Assembly (NCBI GenBank): GCA_039105265.1
Contig: JAPFFF010000002.1
Location: 1,302,001-1,366,000 of the forward strand
Direction: 5' to 3'
DNA: 64,000 bases
Source of the DNA: Tritrichomonas musculus
Lineage: Eukaryota; Parabasalia; Tritrichomonadida; Tritrichomonadidae
Part shown: positions 48,691 to 58,126 of the stretch, piece by piece
Numbering within the stretch: the stretch's first letter is position 1
Layout of the letters: the number at the start of each line of letters is the position of its first letter
The notes under the pieces: generated by a model
The model's input: the letters and a program-made list of their open reading frames with translations, nothing else
Database searches by the model: none
What the model was told of the DNA's origin: nothing
Translations under genes and position numbers: made by a program

Positions 48691-49016
48691 CACTTCACAA
48701 CTTTTGGCGCATGATAAGAAATATATGTTCTGATAATATAAATCATTTCGTTAACATTACCAACAAAATATTCATTACCAATCCATGTTTTTCCATCTTT
48801 TGTTGTTGCTCTCTCATAATTCTCTTCAAATATAGTTATTAATTCTTTTTCAACTTTAACTGAATCACTAACTGCTTCAACCAAATACACTTCACTATCT
48901 TTAGGATATTGTCCCATTCTTGTTGCAATTTTATTTGTTCTACCAATTTTATATACAGGTTGATTAGTGTAAGCAAATTCTCTCTCACGAATCAAATAGA
49001 TGTATTCAACAGACAT
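48690..49016 (-). CDS. T5orf172/GIY-YIG-like protein
   Basis: 108 residues. MSVEYIYLIREREFAYTNQP, VYKIGRTNKIATRMGQYPKD, VEKELITIFEENYER and GNEYFVGN follow the T5orf172/MUG113 pattern (YxYxIxxxxFxxxxxxxKIGRTxxxxxR...YP), a branch of the GIY-YIG nuclease fold. Usually found in large DNA viruses and phages. Divergent from the polymerase gene (84 bp between starts). Confidence 0.7.
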   Translation of the reverse strand: MSVEYIYLIREREFAYTNQPVYKIGRTNKIATRMGQYPKDSEVYLVEAVSDSVKVEKELITIFEENYERATTKDGKTWIGNEYFVGNVNEMIYIIRTYISYHAPKVVK

Positions 49017-49091
49017 TTCATACCAAGCAAATTATTTTTTCTGTTCAGCTATAATTTTTATAGCGTGATAATTTTTTTAGCTTTTTTAATT

Positions 49092-49096
49092 TCATT
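49092..49096 (+). promoter_or_regulatory. Inr-like initiator before the E polymerase
   Basis: TCATT with the A at 49094, seven bases before the polymerase ATG at 49101, fitting the Trichomonas initiator and short leader. By eye only. Confidence 0.45.
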
Positions 49097-49100
49097 GTAA

Positions 49101-52100
49101 ATGACTTACCTCTTTGACATCTCCACAGACCTCTACTCCACTGCAAAAACTGAAGCCAGAAAAGAATACAAAGAAAGAATCAAAAATATTAAAGAGAAAC
49201 CAAAATTTAAAAAACAGATGAAGGAATTTATGCAAAAGGCAAATAAAGAAATATCATTTGAAATAGACATTGGAGATAATGAAGATAAAAGGTTAGCATT
49301 CACTGAAATGTTAAGGCAATTACACAAGAAGAATAAAAAGAATGTAGTGGTAAAAAGTGAATCATTAGATGGTGAAGATTATAAATGGTTTACCATCTCA
49401 TCAGCACGAAATATTGACACAACAATAGGACACATATCTGGTACAATAGATTTAAATGATGACTGCTCTGATAATGATCCTTGGGTTGGTAATGCATTCA
49501 TTCCAGCAAAATATCAATTACTATTCATCAAAAACAAAAGGAAAGGAAAACAAACAACATTCACAATAGATAAGCAAGACAACAAAAGGAAATTATATGA
49601 AGAAGAAATAGAAATAGATGAGGAATACAGAGAAAGTCCAGATGGTGGATTCTTTCCATATATTAATCTATCTGATATAGACTTAACAAAATACCAAATA
49701 TTCAAATCAGTGGAAAAAAATAACTACCAAGATAACTGTTTGGTTTATGCATGCATCCAATCAGGAGTGTTCACAAATGAAGAAATCAATCAGCTAAGAT
49801 TCATGGTTAAAACAAGAATGGTACCAAATAATTTAATCTGTGATATAGCAAAATATTTTAAGTGCCATTTCATTGTAAGACGGATAGATGAAAATTTTGA
49901 TACGAGGCATCAACAACAAATAAAAATAGATACAAGGAAAAAATCATGGGCTAAAGATTTTAACAGAACCGTCGACTTGTTATTATTCAAGAACCATTAC
50001 ATGATTAACAAACCAGTAGGAAATACAAAATTGATTACCATTCTACGAAAGCTATTTAAAGATAATATGTTTAGAGAAATAAAAGCATGTGAAATGAATA
50101 TACTGGCAACAAATGAATACAATAGCCATTTAACAGATTATATGGATTTATCATATGACCCATCTCTTTGTTGTCAAAAGATAGATTCCACAGAACTGAA
50201 GAAAGAAAGAGAGTGGTCAAAGATATACTATTCTGATTTTGAAACTGATACAACATTATCTCCACATAAACCATATCTTAACATTACTGTATTTAGAACA
50301 GGGAAACTAATTCATAAATTAATCTTTGACAGCTCTGCGGGCCCAAGCTCTGCTTGTGAGGGAGACAATATTGCAGAAAGATTGTTGAAATCACTAGATA
50401 ATAATTCACTAACATACTTCCATAATTTAAAATATGATGCATGCTTCTTTATAAATACTCCTGGATGGGATGTACAGATTACAGAAAGAAGTGGTACCAT
50501 TTTACAGATAGTAATGACAAAATATAAAGAAATAGAGGGCACAGATAAGAAAACAAAGAAGACCAGAAAGATGACAATAATAGAGAAGAGATTAACATTC
50601 CGCAATAGTTATTCCATTATTCCTGCCGCATTAGCATCTTTTACAAAGATGTTTCAGCTACCGGTCCACAAAGAAGTGATGGCATATAAACTGTACACTG
50701 AAAAAAATATAAAACGAAAAAATGTATCAGCTCTAGTATTCCAATTACAATATTACTTGGAGAATAAAGATAAGAAAACACTACAACAAATAAAACAAGA
50801 CTGGAAACAACTAATTGATAATGCACAATCTTGTGGAGCATACAGTGATTTAAATATTGATATAATGAAGTATGCTATTTATTACTGTAAACTAGATTGT
50901 ATAGTATTGATGAAGGGTGTTGAAAAATTTAATAGAGACTTGATAGAAGTATTTAAACAGACAAAGACAGATATGTTGGATGTACATAATTTCATTTCCA
51001 TATCTTCCATTGGTTATTATTATGCATACAGATTTGGATGCTTTGATGATTGCTACCAGTTAAGTGGGAAACCACAGAATTTTATCCAACGTTGTGTTAG
51101 TGGTGGAAGAACAATGACTGCTAACAATGAGAAACAATATGTTGAAGAGAGATTACAAGATTTTGATGCTGTATCTTTATATCCATCAGCAATGAGTATT
51201 ATGTCTGGTGTACCAAAAGGAATCCCAAAAGTAATCCCTCCTGATATTTTAACAGAGGAGTTATTAGATTTTGACCAGTTCTTTGCAGAAATAAATATTA
51301 AGAAAATAAAATGCAAATCATCTAGTCCATATAAATTTGGACAAGTATTTAGTAGAAATGAACAAGGCTCAAAAATATTTACCAACAATCCAATAGACCA
51401 TTATTATATTGACAAGAGGGCTTTCATGGATTTGATGGAGTTTTATGATTTTGATTATGAGTTCATTCGAGGGTATTATTTTGATGAAGGATTTAATAAC
51501 AAGATTAATATCTTCATCGAGAAATTATTTAATCTCAGGAGGAAATATCAAGATGCCAACAATCCATTGCAACAAACTATTAAATTACTCTTGAATTCCA
51601 TCTATGGTAAATCTATTTTAAAAGCAACTACGACAGAAACAAAATGTATTCCAAAAAATAAAGCCATCAAATATATTTGGAAGAATTATAATTACATCAC
51701 GGAGGTAATAGAGAATAAGTCAATTGATAATGTATATGTTATAAAAGTAAAGCCCATAAATAATCATTTCAATTTACCTCATTTTGGTGCTAGCGTTTTG
51801 TCATGGAGTAAGCATTTGATGAATAGAGTTATAAGTTCAGCAGAGCAGAATGGAATAGATATTTATTATACAGATACTGATTCCATTCATGTTAAAGAAA
51901 TAGATGTACCAAGGATTGCAGAGGTGTTTAAGAAAAAATATGGAAGAGAATTGATTGGTAAAAAGATGACACAGTTCCATTGCGATTTTGATTCATTTAA
52001 TGGTGCCGTTGGCGGTGTACATTCTAGAAAATTAATTGCACTAGGAAAGAAGAGCTATCTCGATATATTAGTTGATGAAAAAGGGAATGAAGGATATCAC

Positions 52101-52301
52101 GTGCGATGTAAAGGAATACCAAAACAATGTATCCTCAACAAAGCAAAAAGAATGGGAATCACAGTTGAAGAATTATATGAAAGAATGTACAATGGAGAGG
52201 AAATAATTTTTAATCTTTTAGATGGTGCTAATTGTTTTAGAAAATCATCTTCGTATCAACAGATTAATTTGCCTGTGTTTGAACGAAGAATCAAATTTTA
52301 A
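49101..52301 (+). CDS. polB: Protein-primed type B DNA polymerase, Maverick E
   Basis: 1,066 residues, reads through. Around residues 210-300 is a segment with NYQDNCLVYACIQSG and LLLFKNHYMI, the Cys...His pattern of the OTU-like part found N-terminal in Polinton polymerases. Exo I is YYSDFETDTTL (~378), Exo II YFHNLKYDACFF, Exo III YAIYYCKLDC. Polymerase motif A DFDAVSLYPSAMS (~690), motif B KLLLNSIYGKS (~830), motif C IYYTDTDSIHV (~926), then LIALGKKSYL. It replicates the element from a terminal protein. A GC-rich hairpin insert (50344-50356) is carried in frame just after Exo I, read as SSAGPSSACEG. Very different from the A/C polymerase. Confidence 0.95.
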   Translation: MTYLFDISTDLYSTAKTEARKEYKERIKNIKEKPKFKKQMKEFMQKANKEISFEIDIGDNEDKRLAFTEMLRQLHKKNKKNVVVKSESLDGEDYKWFTISSARNIDTTIGHISGTIDLNDDCSDNDPWVGNAFIPAKYQLLFIKNKRKGKQTTFTIDKQDNKRKLYEEEIEIDEEYRESPDGGFFPYINLSDIDLTKYQIFKSVEKNNYQDNCLVYACIQSGVFTNEEINQLRFMVKTRMVPNNLICDIAKYFKCHFIVRRIDENFDTRHQQQIKIDTRKKSWAKDFNRTVDLLLFKNHYMINKPVGNTKLITILRKLFKDNMFREIKACEMNILATNEYNSHLTDYMDLSYDPSLCCQKIDSTELKKEREWSKIYYSDFETDTTLSPHKPYLNITVFRTGKLIHKLIFDSSAGPSSACEGDNIAERLLKSLDNNSLTYFHNLKYDACFFINTPGWDVQITERSGTILQIVMTKYKEIEGTDKKTKKTRKMTIIEKRLTFRNSYSIIPAALASFTKMFQLPVHKEVMAYKLYTEKNIKRKNVSALVFQLQYYLENKDKKTLQQIKQDWKQLIDNAQSCGAYSDLNIDIMKYAIYYCKLDCIVLMKGVEKFNRDLIEVFKQTKTDMLDVHNFISISSIGYYYAYRFGCFDDCYQLSGKPQNFIQRCVSGGRTMTANNEKQYVEERLQDFDAVSLYPSAMSIMSGVPKGIPKVIPPDILTEELLDFDQFFAEINIKKIKCKSSSPYKFGQVFSRNEQGSKIFTNNPIDHYYIDKRAFMDLMEFYDFDYEFIRGYYFDEGFNNKINIFIEKLFNLRRKYQDANNPLQQTIKLLLNSIYGKSILKATTTETKCIPKNKAIKYIWKNYNYITEVIENKSIDNVYVIKVKPINNHFNLPHFGASVLSWSKHLMNRVISSAEQNGIDIYYTDTDSIHVKEIDVPRIAEVFKKKYGRELIGKKMTQFHCDFDSFNGAVGGVHSRKLIALGKKSYLDILVDEKGNEGYHVRCKGIPKQCILNKAKRMGITVEELYERMYNGEEIIFNLLDGANCFRKSSSYQQINLPVFERRIKF

Positions 52302-52349
52302 TTTTATAGCGTTTCATAATTTTTTTTCGAAATTTTATTTCCTCATCAA

Positions 52350-53142
52350 ATGAACCAAGGGTTAGATTACGAGAAATTATTACGAGAGGCTATCCAAGAA
52401 ATTAATTTACTCAGAGACGAAAATGAAAAATTAAAAGCAGAGATAAAACAATTGAATGAATCACTATATGAAAATGATGATTGGAATGCAGGTATAATAT
52501 CAAATCTCAAGGAAGAAATGAAGGAATTAAAAAAGAGAGTGGAGAATTTAGAGAATACAGTTGATTATGATGATACAGTATACCCAGAGGCACAGACAGA
52601 AGGGGAGGCAGAATGGTTTGATGTCAAAGATGATGATGACTATGAGATAAAAAATATTTACCCTTATGTCATAAGAAAAAAGAATAATGGAAAAGTTGCT
52701 ACAGAAAGTGTTAATAAACATGATGGATATGCTCATGTAACATTAAATTCAAAGAAATATCAAAAGCATATTCTCGTAGCAAAACATTTCATACCAAATC
52801 TAGACCACCTCCCAATTGTTGATCACATAAATCACATCAAAACAGATTACCATACATCGAATCTAAGATGGGTGAGCACTAGAGATAATAATAGAAATAA
52901 GTCATCGAACAAAGGAATAGTGTATGAATATGTAGATACAATACCAGATGACTCTATGATTCGAGGACTATTACTTTTATGACAACGTATTTTATTTCTA
53001 CACAGGGATAAATTACAGGAAGCTCAATATCAATGAAAATAAATGCGGAAATAAATGGGTAAGTTTAATTAATAACAATGGAAAGAATGTTTCTGTATAT
53101 TATAGCAAATTCAAAAAAGAGCATGATATACCAATCGAGTAA
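52350..53142 (+). pseudogene. HNH endonuclease-like gene with coiled coil, Maverick E
   Basis: The N-terminal 75 residues are a coiled coil (EAIQEINLLRDENEKLKAEI, LKEEMKELKKRVENLENTV). Then come a NUMOD4-like part (YEIKNIYPYVIRKKNNGK) and an HNH_3 core: KKYQKHILVAKHFIPNLDHL, VDHINHIKTDYHTSNLRWVS, RDNNRNKSS. A C-terminal module (YRKLNINENKCGNKWVSLIN) follows to 53142. About one break. The coiled coil is unique among the HNH copies here and may dimerise the enzyme. Directly downstream (48 bp) of the polymerase gene. Confidence 0.7.
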
Positions 53143-53174
53143 GCAAAAAAATATTTCACCATTTAAATATTTTT

Positions 53175-53465
53175 TTATGCTTTGACTAATTGTGCTAACT
53201 TCTTTAATTCCTCTAGCTCAGCCTTCTTTCTTAACCTGTATTCTTTCTGTTGCTTACGTCTTGCTTCTAATCGTTCCTCTGGCGTATTGTATTTGCTTTT
53301 TCTACCCCTCTTCTGTTTTTCAGGTGTTGGTTCAGTTTTGATTTCAGCTGGTGGCTCTCCCTCTAAAATATTTAACAAGTTCTCTTCCGATTTAGATTTG
53401 GATAGTTTCTTTACGATGTCTGTTTTGTTGAATTGTGTTAGGTCTATTTTGTTAGTCATTTCCAT
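53175..53465 (-). CDS. bZIP-like basic-helix protein, Maverick E
   Basis: Ninety-six residues: KIDLTQFNKTDIVKKLSKSK at the N terminus, an AT-hook-like KRGRKSKY, and TPEERLEARRKQQKEYRLRK followed by KAELEELKKLAQLVKA, a basic region plus a short leucine-spaced helix. Same family as 32400-32678. A DNA-binding regulator is a reasonable guess. It is the last gene of the minus-strand late run. Confidence 0.65.
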   Translation of the reverse strand: MEMTNKIDLTQFNKTDIVKKLSKSKSEENLLNILEGEPPAEIKTEPTPEKQKRGRKSKYNTPEERLEARRKQQKEYRLRKKAELEELKKLAQLVKA

Positions 53466-53495
53466 TGAAGAAAAAAATTAAAAAATAAAACGAAG

Positions 53496-54025
53496 CTACA
53501 TATTAATACAGTATTTCAAACATAGATGATATTTGTTAATTAATTCATTATATTCTCTATTGTATACTTGTTTGAAATCTGTGCATACCTCTCCATTATC
53601 ATTCACTATTTTAATATTTTCTATCTTTCTAATTGGATTTGCTTTACCTGCGCAGCATCCTATATCTTCATCAAGGCCTACCTCAACTGATTCTGCTTTT
53701 ATGATTGCTTTGATAATATTAGACAAAGCTGTAGCTGGTACGATGATACAATTTTTTTGGAAACCAGATTAGATAGCAAAGCCTTATCTTGATTCAACAA
53801 TATATTGGCATATGTTTCAAGGATGACATATTTAACATCTTTTGCCTCATCCTCTGGATTTTCATCTAGTTCAACATTTCTTGTAATAACAATTTCTTCT
53901 TTTCCATCATCTCTTTTGTTAATGATGATATTGTTATTGATATTGCTTGTTGACTGTGCTGCTGCTTGGGGATCTAATGATAAATTAGCATTTATTACTT
54001 GATTATTTGCTCGTTTCTTAATCAT
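53496..54025 (-). pseudogene. RILSS-family protein, Maverick E (broken)
   Basis: N-half: STSNINNNIIINKRDDGKEE, VKYVILETYANILLNQDKAL. C-half: VEVGLDEDIGCCAGKANPIR and YNELINKYHLCLKYC. Closely parallel to D's gene at 33240-33769. Cys pairs may bind metal. About one break. Unknown function. Confidence 0.6.
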
Positions 54026-54049
54026 TTCCTTTCCAAAAAAATCTTTTAT

Positions 54050-54478
54050 TTAATAGATAATATTCTCTATTTTAACTTTATGTTGCGGGCCATATTCAAT
54101 TCTTCCAGTATTTCTTTTATCAGCTCTTCCCTGTATCTCCCCTAAATTTTCTGGCTTATTTAAATATGATGGAAGGGTTGGTGCTTTGGGAGCCTTATCT
54201 TTTTTTAAATAATATCCTCCATCTGTAATGCTAACTGGTGGTTCATGCAATGGTTTTGTTCTATGCTGATTACTTTTTGGTGGTCTCACAGGTTTATTTT
54301 CCATATATTTCATTGGAGGTCTATTGTAATATGGATTAAATGTGACAGCATATGTATTGTCATTAGAGAAGATACCAAAATGATTAAATCCAACTGTATG
54401 TTCTGTCTTGGTTCCTTCGTTAAACATTTCTCCTTCTGCTCCAATAATGGCTGAATTTGGATTTCTGTATTTATTCAT
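54050..54478 (-). CDS. Conserved late protein next to capsid (E)
   Basis: 142 residues; FNHFGIFSNDNTYAVTFNPY, NRPPMKY, PLHEPPVSITDGGYYLKKDK and LPSYLNKPENLGEIQGRADK match D's 34262-34696. Intact. In E it is separated from capsid by the 4913-family gene, while in D the order is 4913-family, this gene, capsid; so the two small genes have swapped places between elements. Confidence 0.65.
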   Translation of the reverse strand: MNKYRNPNSAIIGAEGEMFNEGTKTEHTVGFNHFGIFSNDNTYAVTFNPYYNRPPMKYMENKPVRPPKSNQHRTKPLHEPPVSITDGGYYLKKDKAPKAPTLPSYLNKPENLGEIQGRADKRNTGRIEYGPQHKVKIENIIY

Positions 54479-54508
54479 TTCATTTCCAAAAAAAATTTTT
54501 AATTCCCT

Positions 54509-54961
54509 TTACTCTAGAACTAGCTCCTGATGCTCTCCAATGAATAATTCAGGAGTATTTAATTGGTATTTTATACGTTATTCATCTATTAATGCTCGTG
54601 TTTGTTTTGATGCGTTCTCTATAGAATAGTTGTAATAGCTATGTTCCTCAAAATTCTGCTCAAGATTTGAACCGTTAACGAAGAATTCATTCATCTTGTA
54701 ATTCAATCTTCTTCTTGAATTTGTGCTGAGTATTACATGTTCTATTTCATATTCCTTAATCTTGTCAGGATATATTCTCCATGTTGTTTTATCCGTTTTG
54801 AGTGAAATATAAATGACCTTCGCTAAATAATTATTTCGTGAAAGTTGGATAGGATATTTATCACAGAGGATAGCAAAATTACATTCTTTGAAATCTTCTG
54901 GTTTATCAGCGAGGGAGATAATGTTGTTGATATAATCATAGACTTTAAATTGCTCTTGCAT
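54509..54961 (-). pseudogene. Conserved Maverick protein, E member of the 4913 family
   Basis: The start is taken at the Met giving MQEQFKVYDYINNIISLADK, in line with relatives. Blocks: CNFAILCDKYPI, KVIYISLKTDKTTWRIYPDK, STNSRRRL, EFFVNGSN and YYNYSIENA. The C-terminal LFIGEHQ-like end is present. About one break. Lies just downstream of the capsid gene. Confidence 0.65.
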
Positions 54962-55006
54962 TTCTGTAAAGATAAAATAATGAAAAAAATAATAACTTGA
55001 CAAAAT

Positions 55007-56674
55007 TTATGCCGGAGTAGTGAGGTCGTAATTGCCCAATCTAACCAGTGGTGGCATACCATTTGGTTGAACCAAAATTGATATTGATGAATCAAATAAG
55101 AGACAAATTAGAGGTGGGGTTTCCACTGCATTTGCATATGTTTTTGCGCCTGTATCTTGGGATACATTAATTTCAAAGTTAATTGGAGACAAAGATGTAA
55201 GGCCTTGCTGATATGTATTATCTGTTTCTGTTGGGAGACCAATGAAGAAACTGCTCTTATCATTTGTCCAATATCCAGTTGAATATCCAAATGTCAGTTG
55301 ATTAGTAGTTGAATCTCTATTACAATATGTCAAACTGTTTACTACTTCTTTGTTAAAGCCTGATTGTTCACCATTCATATTCATAGCATTTTGACAGTAT
55401 TCTAAGAATTCAGGGTATTCATCGGTCGTTCCGAATGGTTTTGCAGGAATGTTTCCATATCCGCCACAATTTAATTGAAATGATTTAAAGTTAGGATTTT
55501 TGAAATATGTATGATGAGTATGCTTTACTGGAAATAGACAAAATATTGAATCAACAAAACGGGGTGTGATTGTACAGGTAGTTTTGTCATTTGGATTTTT
55601 TAGTTTATTTGTTGTTGTGTAGACGGAAAGAGTTTGCGTTGGGAAAGTAAGTGGATGAGTCGGGTCAGCATATCTTTGAACGAGGCTGGAATAAATATTA
55701 TCTTCAATACCAAAACACGGTATGATAGATGAGCATTCTGTTATCGAGTAATCGACGACTTGAAAAGTCCTGTCTTCTGTCTCGAGATGAATAAAATTAA
55801 TATCAACTGTTTTACCCGAAGCTGCAGGTGTGGCTCCTGTTATTCTTGTAGTATCAGCCAAATTTGTTTTGCCTGTATACATAGTTATTGATTCATTTAT
55901 TGGAGTAAATTCATTTGTTATTTTATCGAAGGCATATTTTGAATAAACATTTGGTTCGTGTTCAAATGCAGCTCCTGGGCCCATTGGACAGCAAACCATT
56001 CCAGCACAAGAGAAGAATAATCTGAGTTCTATTTTTCATGTAAAAGCTGGGAGGTATTTAATATTAGATAATGGTAAGAATCTTCTTAAATCTATCTTTA
56101 AATGGATTTTATATGTTTTTTCATTCCATTTATCTTCAAAATTAACAATGAATCCTGTTCTGCTTCCTGACTTACCATTCCATATGTCTTTATGTCTTGC
56201 TTTGGAATAAACATCTGCTCTCTTTGTTGTTTCATTAGCACAACAAGCTGTTAAAAATGATTCTTCACAACCTAAATTCTGGGTATAGATGGTGATTCCA
56301 TTTGCTACAATTTCATATTTCTCAACCGCATCTCTAGCATCTTTAAAGCCAAACCAAACTTTGTTAAATTGATACCCATCTGAAGTTAATGGTTCAACAG
56401 TTTTTCCAGCAGCTTCTTTAATTTTAACTTCCATATCTGCTCTAATGAATCCGTTATATATGTCAGCTGTATTATTTGTATTTGGAGATATGATTGCACT
56501 TGTATATGAACCACTTGGTACTGGAGGTGATGGAGAATATGATGTTTGTGGACTAATTGTATATTGTTTATTGGTATCTGATAATGCTATGCAATTATCC
56601 ACGATATCAAAATATGCAGCAATTTGTGTACATGCTTCAGCTGATGTTCTAAGTTCAATCTCGTTGTTCAACAT
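55007..56674 (-). pseudogene. Double jelly-roll major capsid protein, Maverick E (broken)
   Basis: Blocks TSAEACTQIAAYFDIVDNCI, SPQTSYSPSPPVPSGSYTSA, NKVWFGFKDARDAVEKYEIV, RRFLPLSNIKYLPAF, STNIPAKPFGT-like GNIPAKPFGTTDEYPEFLEY, NAMNMNGEQSGFNKEVVNSL and the C-terminal QPNGMPPLVRLGNYDLTTPA run the whole length of the family. About one break. The basic-protein gene lies 18 bp upstream on the same strand, as in B. Confidence 0.85.
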
Positions 56675-56692
56675 TTATAAAAAAATAAAATT

Positions 56693-57295
56693 TCAACACA
56701 TATCAGAGAAAATATTATTACGTCTTCTACGAATAGGCTGAGGCTGAATTTGAGGTGGGGAAGGAGATGGCTCTTCTGGTTCTTCTATGTCGCTGGGCTC
56801 CTGAATATATTGCGGCTGTGTATACTGATAAAATTGCCGTGGTTGTTTGTTCATTTGTTTTTGCACCACTTCTTTTATCATCTTTTTTTGTTCTTTCTTA
56901 GCTCTTTCATTTTTGAATTCTTCCCCTAATAATTTCAGCTGATTTAATATCTCGATATTTATTGTTGGGTCCTCGGTTCTTTGGGATGAATATGTTGGTT
57001 TAGGTCTTGTGATTTTTTTCGGCTGCAGAGCAGACCCTCGCTGAAGAGCAAGTGGTAGTGGCTTTACAGGAGGTTCCTCTGTAGACTCTACTGTTGGTTC
57101 TTCATCTTGTGGCTCAGTAGCTGCTGGTTCACTTGGGGGTTCAACTGGTGGTTTATTTAATGGTTCCTTACGAGGTCTAACTATATATTTTCCTTCTGTT
57201 TTAGTAGGAAAAACTTCATATTCTTCATCATCTCTACCATTTAACCATTTTTGTATCACTTGTAATCTTTTGCTTTGAGGCACTCTTTTGCTCAT
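56693..57295 (-). CDS. Conserved basic late protein, Maverick E
   Basis: 200 residues: MSKRVPQSKRLQVIQKWLNG, GKYIVRPRKEPLNKPP, a Pro/Glu-rich variable middle containing a GC-rich stretch read as LALQRGSALQPKK, the helix NIEILNQLKLLGEEFKNERA and a C terminus RRRRNNIFSDMC. Same family as 16659 and 37621. Intact. Confidence 0.65.
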   Translation of the reverse strand: MSKRVPQSKRLQVIQKWLNGRDDEEYEVFPTKTEGKYIVRPRKEPLNKPPVEPPSEPAATEPQDEEPTVESTEEPPVKPLPLALQRGSALQPKKITRPKPTYSSQRTEDPTINIEILNQLKLLGEEFKNERAKKEQKKMIKEVVQKQMNKQPRQFYQYTQPQYIQEPSDIEEPEEPSPSPPQIQPQPIRRRRNNIFSDMC

Positions 57296-57373
57296 TTATG
57301 AGCTTTAAAAAAATGTTTATATTTGCTTGCTATTACATGAATTTGTTTGAGTTTTAGTGGAGTTTATGGGTTT

Positions 57374-58105
57374 TTACTTCTTTGCTTTCTTTCTTCTTTT
57401 TGAACTTTTAGTGGTATTATTCTGATTGTATTGTATTTGCTTTTTCAATCTTGCTATTTTCGCTTCCTCTTCATCTATATATTTATATCTATTTTGATAT
57501 ATTTTATATGCAGCTGGTTTTCTTGAATAATGAATGCGTGGGAAATTTGATTCAGTAATGTATTTGTTTCCAAAAAATTGTCCCTGTTTTTCCAATAAAT
57601 ATTTTAAATAATTATCTTTATCACTCTTATTTGATATATCAATTCCAGCTTCAATTAATGTATCCCCTGCATTTTTTAATCTATCTATTCCAATTAATTG
57701 TCCAAATACTTTAAGTCCATATCCTGCTGTTTTTGCTAATCCTTCCCTATGTTTATCAGCCCATTCTATAGCCTGATTTACTTTCTCTGTCCCTTTCTTA
57801 TATCCCTCATTTATTGAATTTTTTACATCGTTATAATTCTCTTTTACAGTATTAATACTTTTATTTATTATATCATTTGCTTTATTTATAATTTGTGTTT
57901 TTCTATTTGTGTACCAATTTCTAAATTTACCAAATAATCCTTGTGAATTTGTTGTACTTGGTGCAACTTTCCCAGATATTCCTTCAGATTTTTGGAGAGG
58001 CATGGGACCGGTTTGTCCAGAAATTCCTTCTGATTTTGATGTTGGCTCAGGCGTTGGTTCAGGCGTTCGTTGTTCAATTTTATCCGTATCTTCAACTTTT
58101 TCCAT
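57374..58105 (-). CDS. Gly-rich late protein with basic tail, Maverick E
   Basis: 243 residues, in the place of the amphipathic protein of B and D but longer and different. A Pro/Thr/Ser-rich N terminus with doubled KSEGISG, a helical middle (NKANDIINKSINTVKENYND), a Gly/hydrophobic stretch LAKTAGYGLKVFGQLIGIDR and a strongly basic end KSSKRRKKAKK that could bind DNA. It may be a core or membrane-lytic protein by position. Not recognised as a named family. Confidence 0.55.
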   Translation of the reverse strand: MEKVEDTDKIEQRTPEPTPEPTSKSEGISGQTGPMPLQKSEGISGKVAPSTTNSQGLFGKFRNWYTNRKTQIINKANDIINKSINTVKENYNDVKNSINEGYKKGTEKVNQAIEWADKHREGLAKTAGYGLKVFGQLIGIDRLKNAGDTLIEAGIDISNKSDKDNYLKYLLEKQGQFFGNKYITESNFPRIHYSRKPAAYKIYQNRYKYIDEEEAKIARLKKQIQYNQNNTTKSSKRRKKAKK

Positions 58106-58126
58106 TGTTATTTAAAGCCAATAAAA

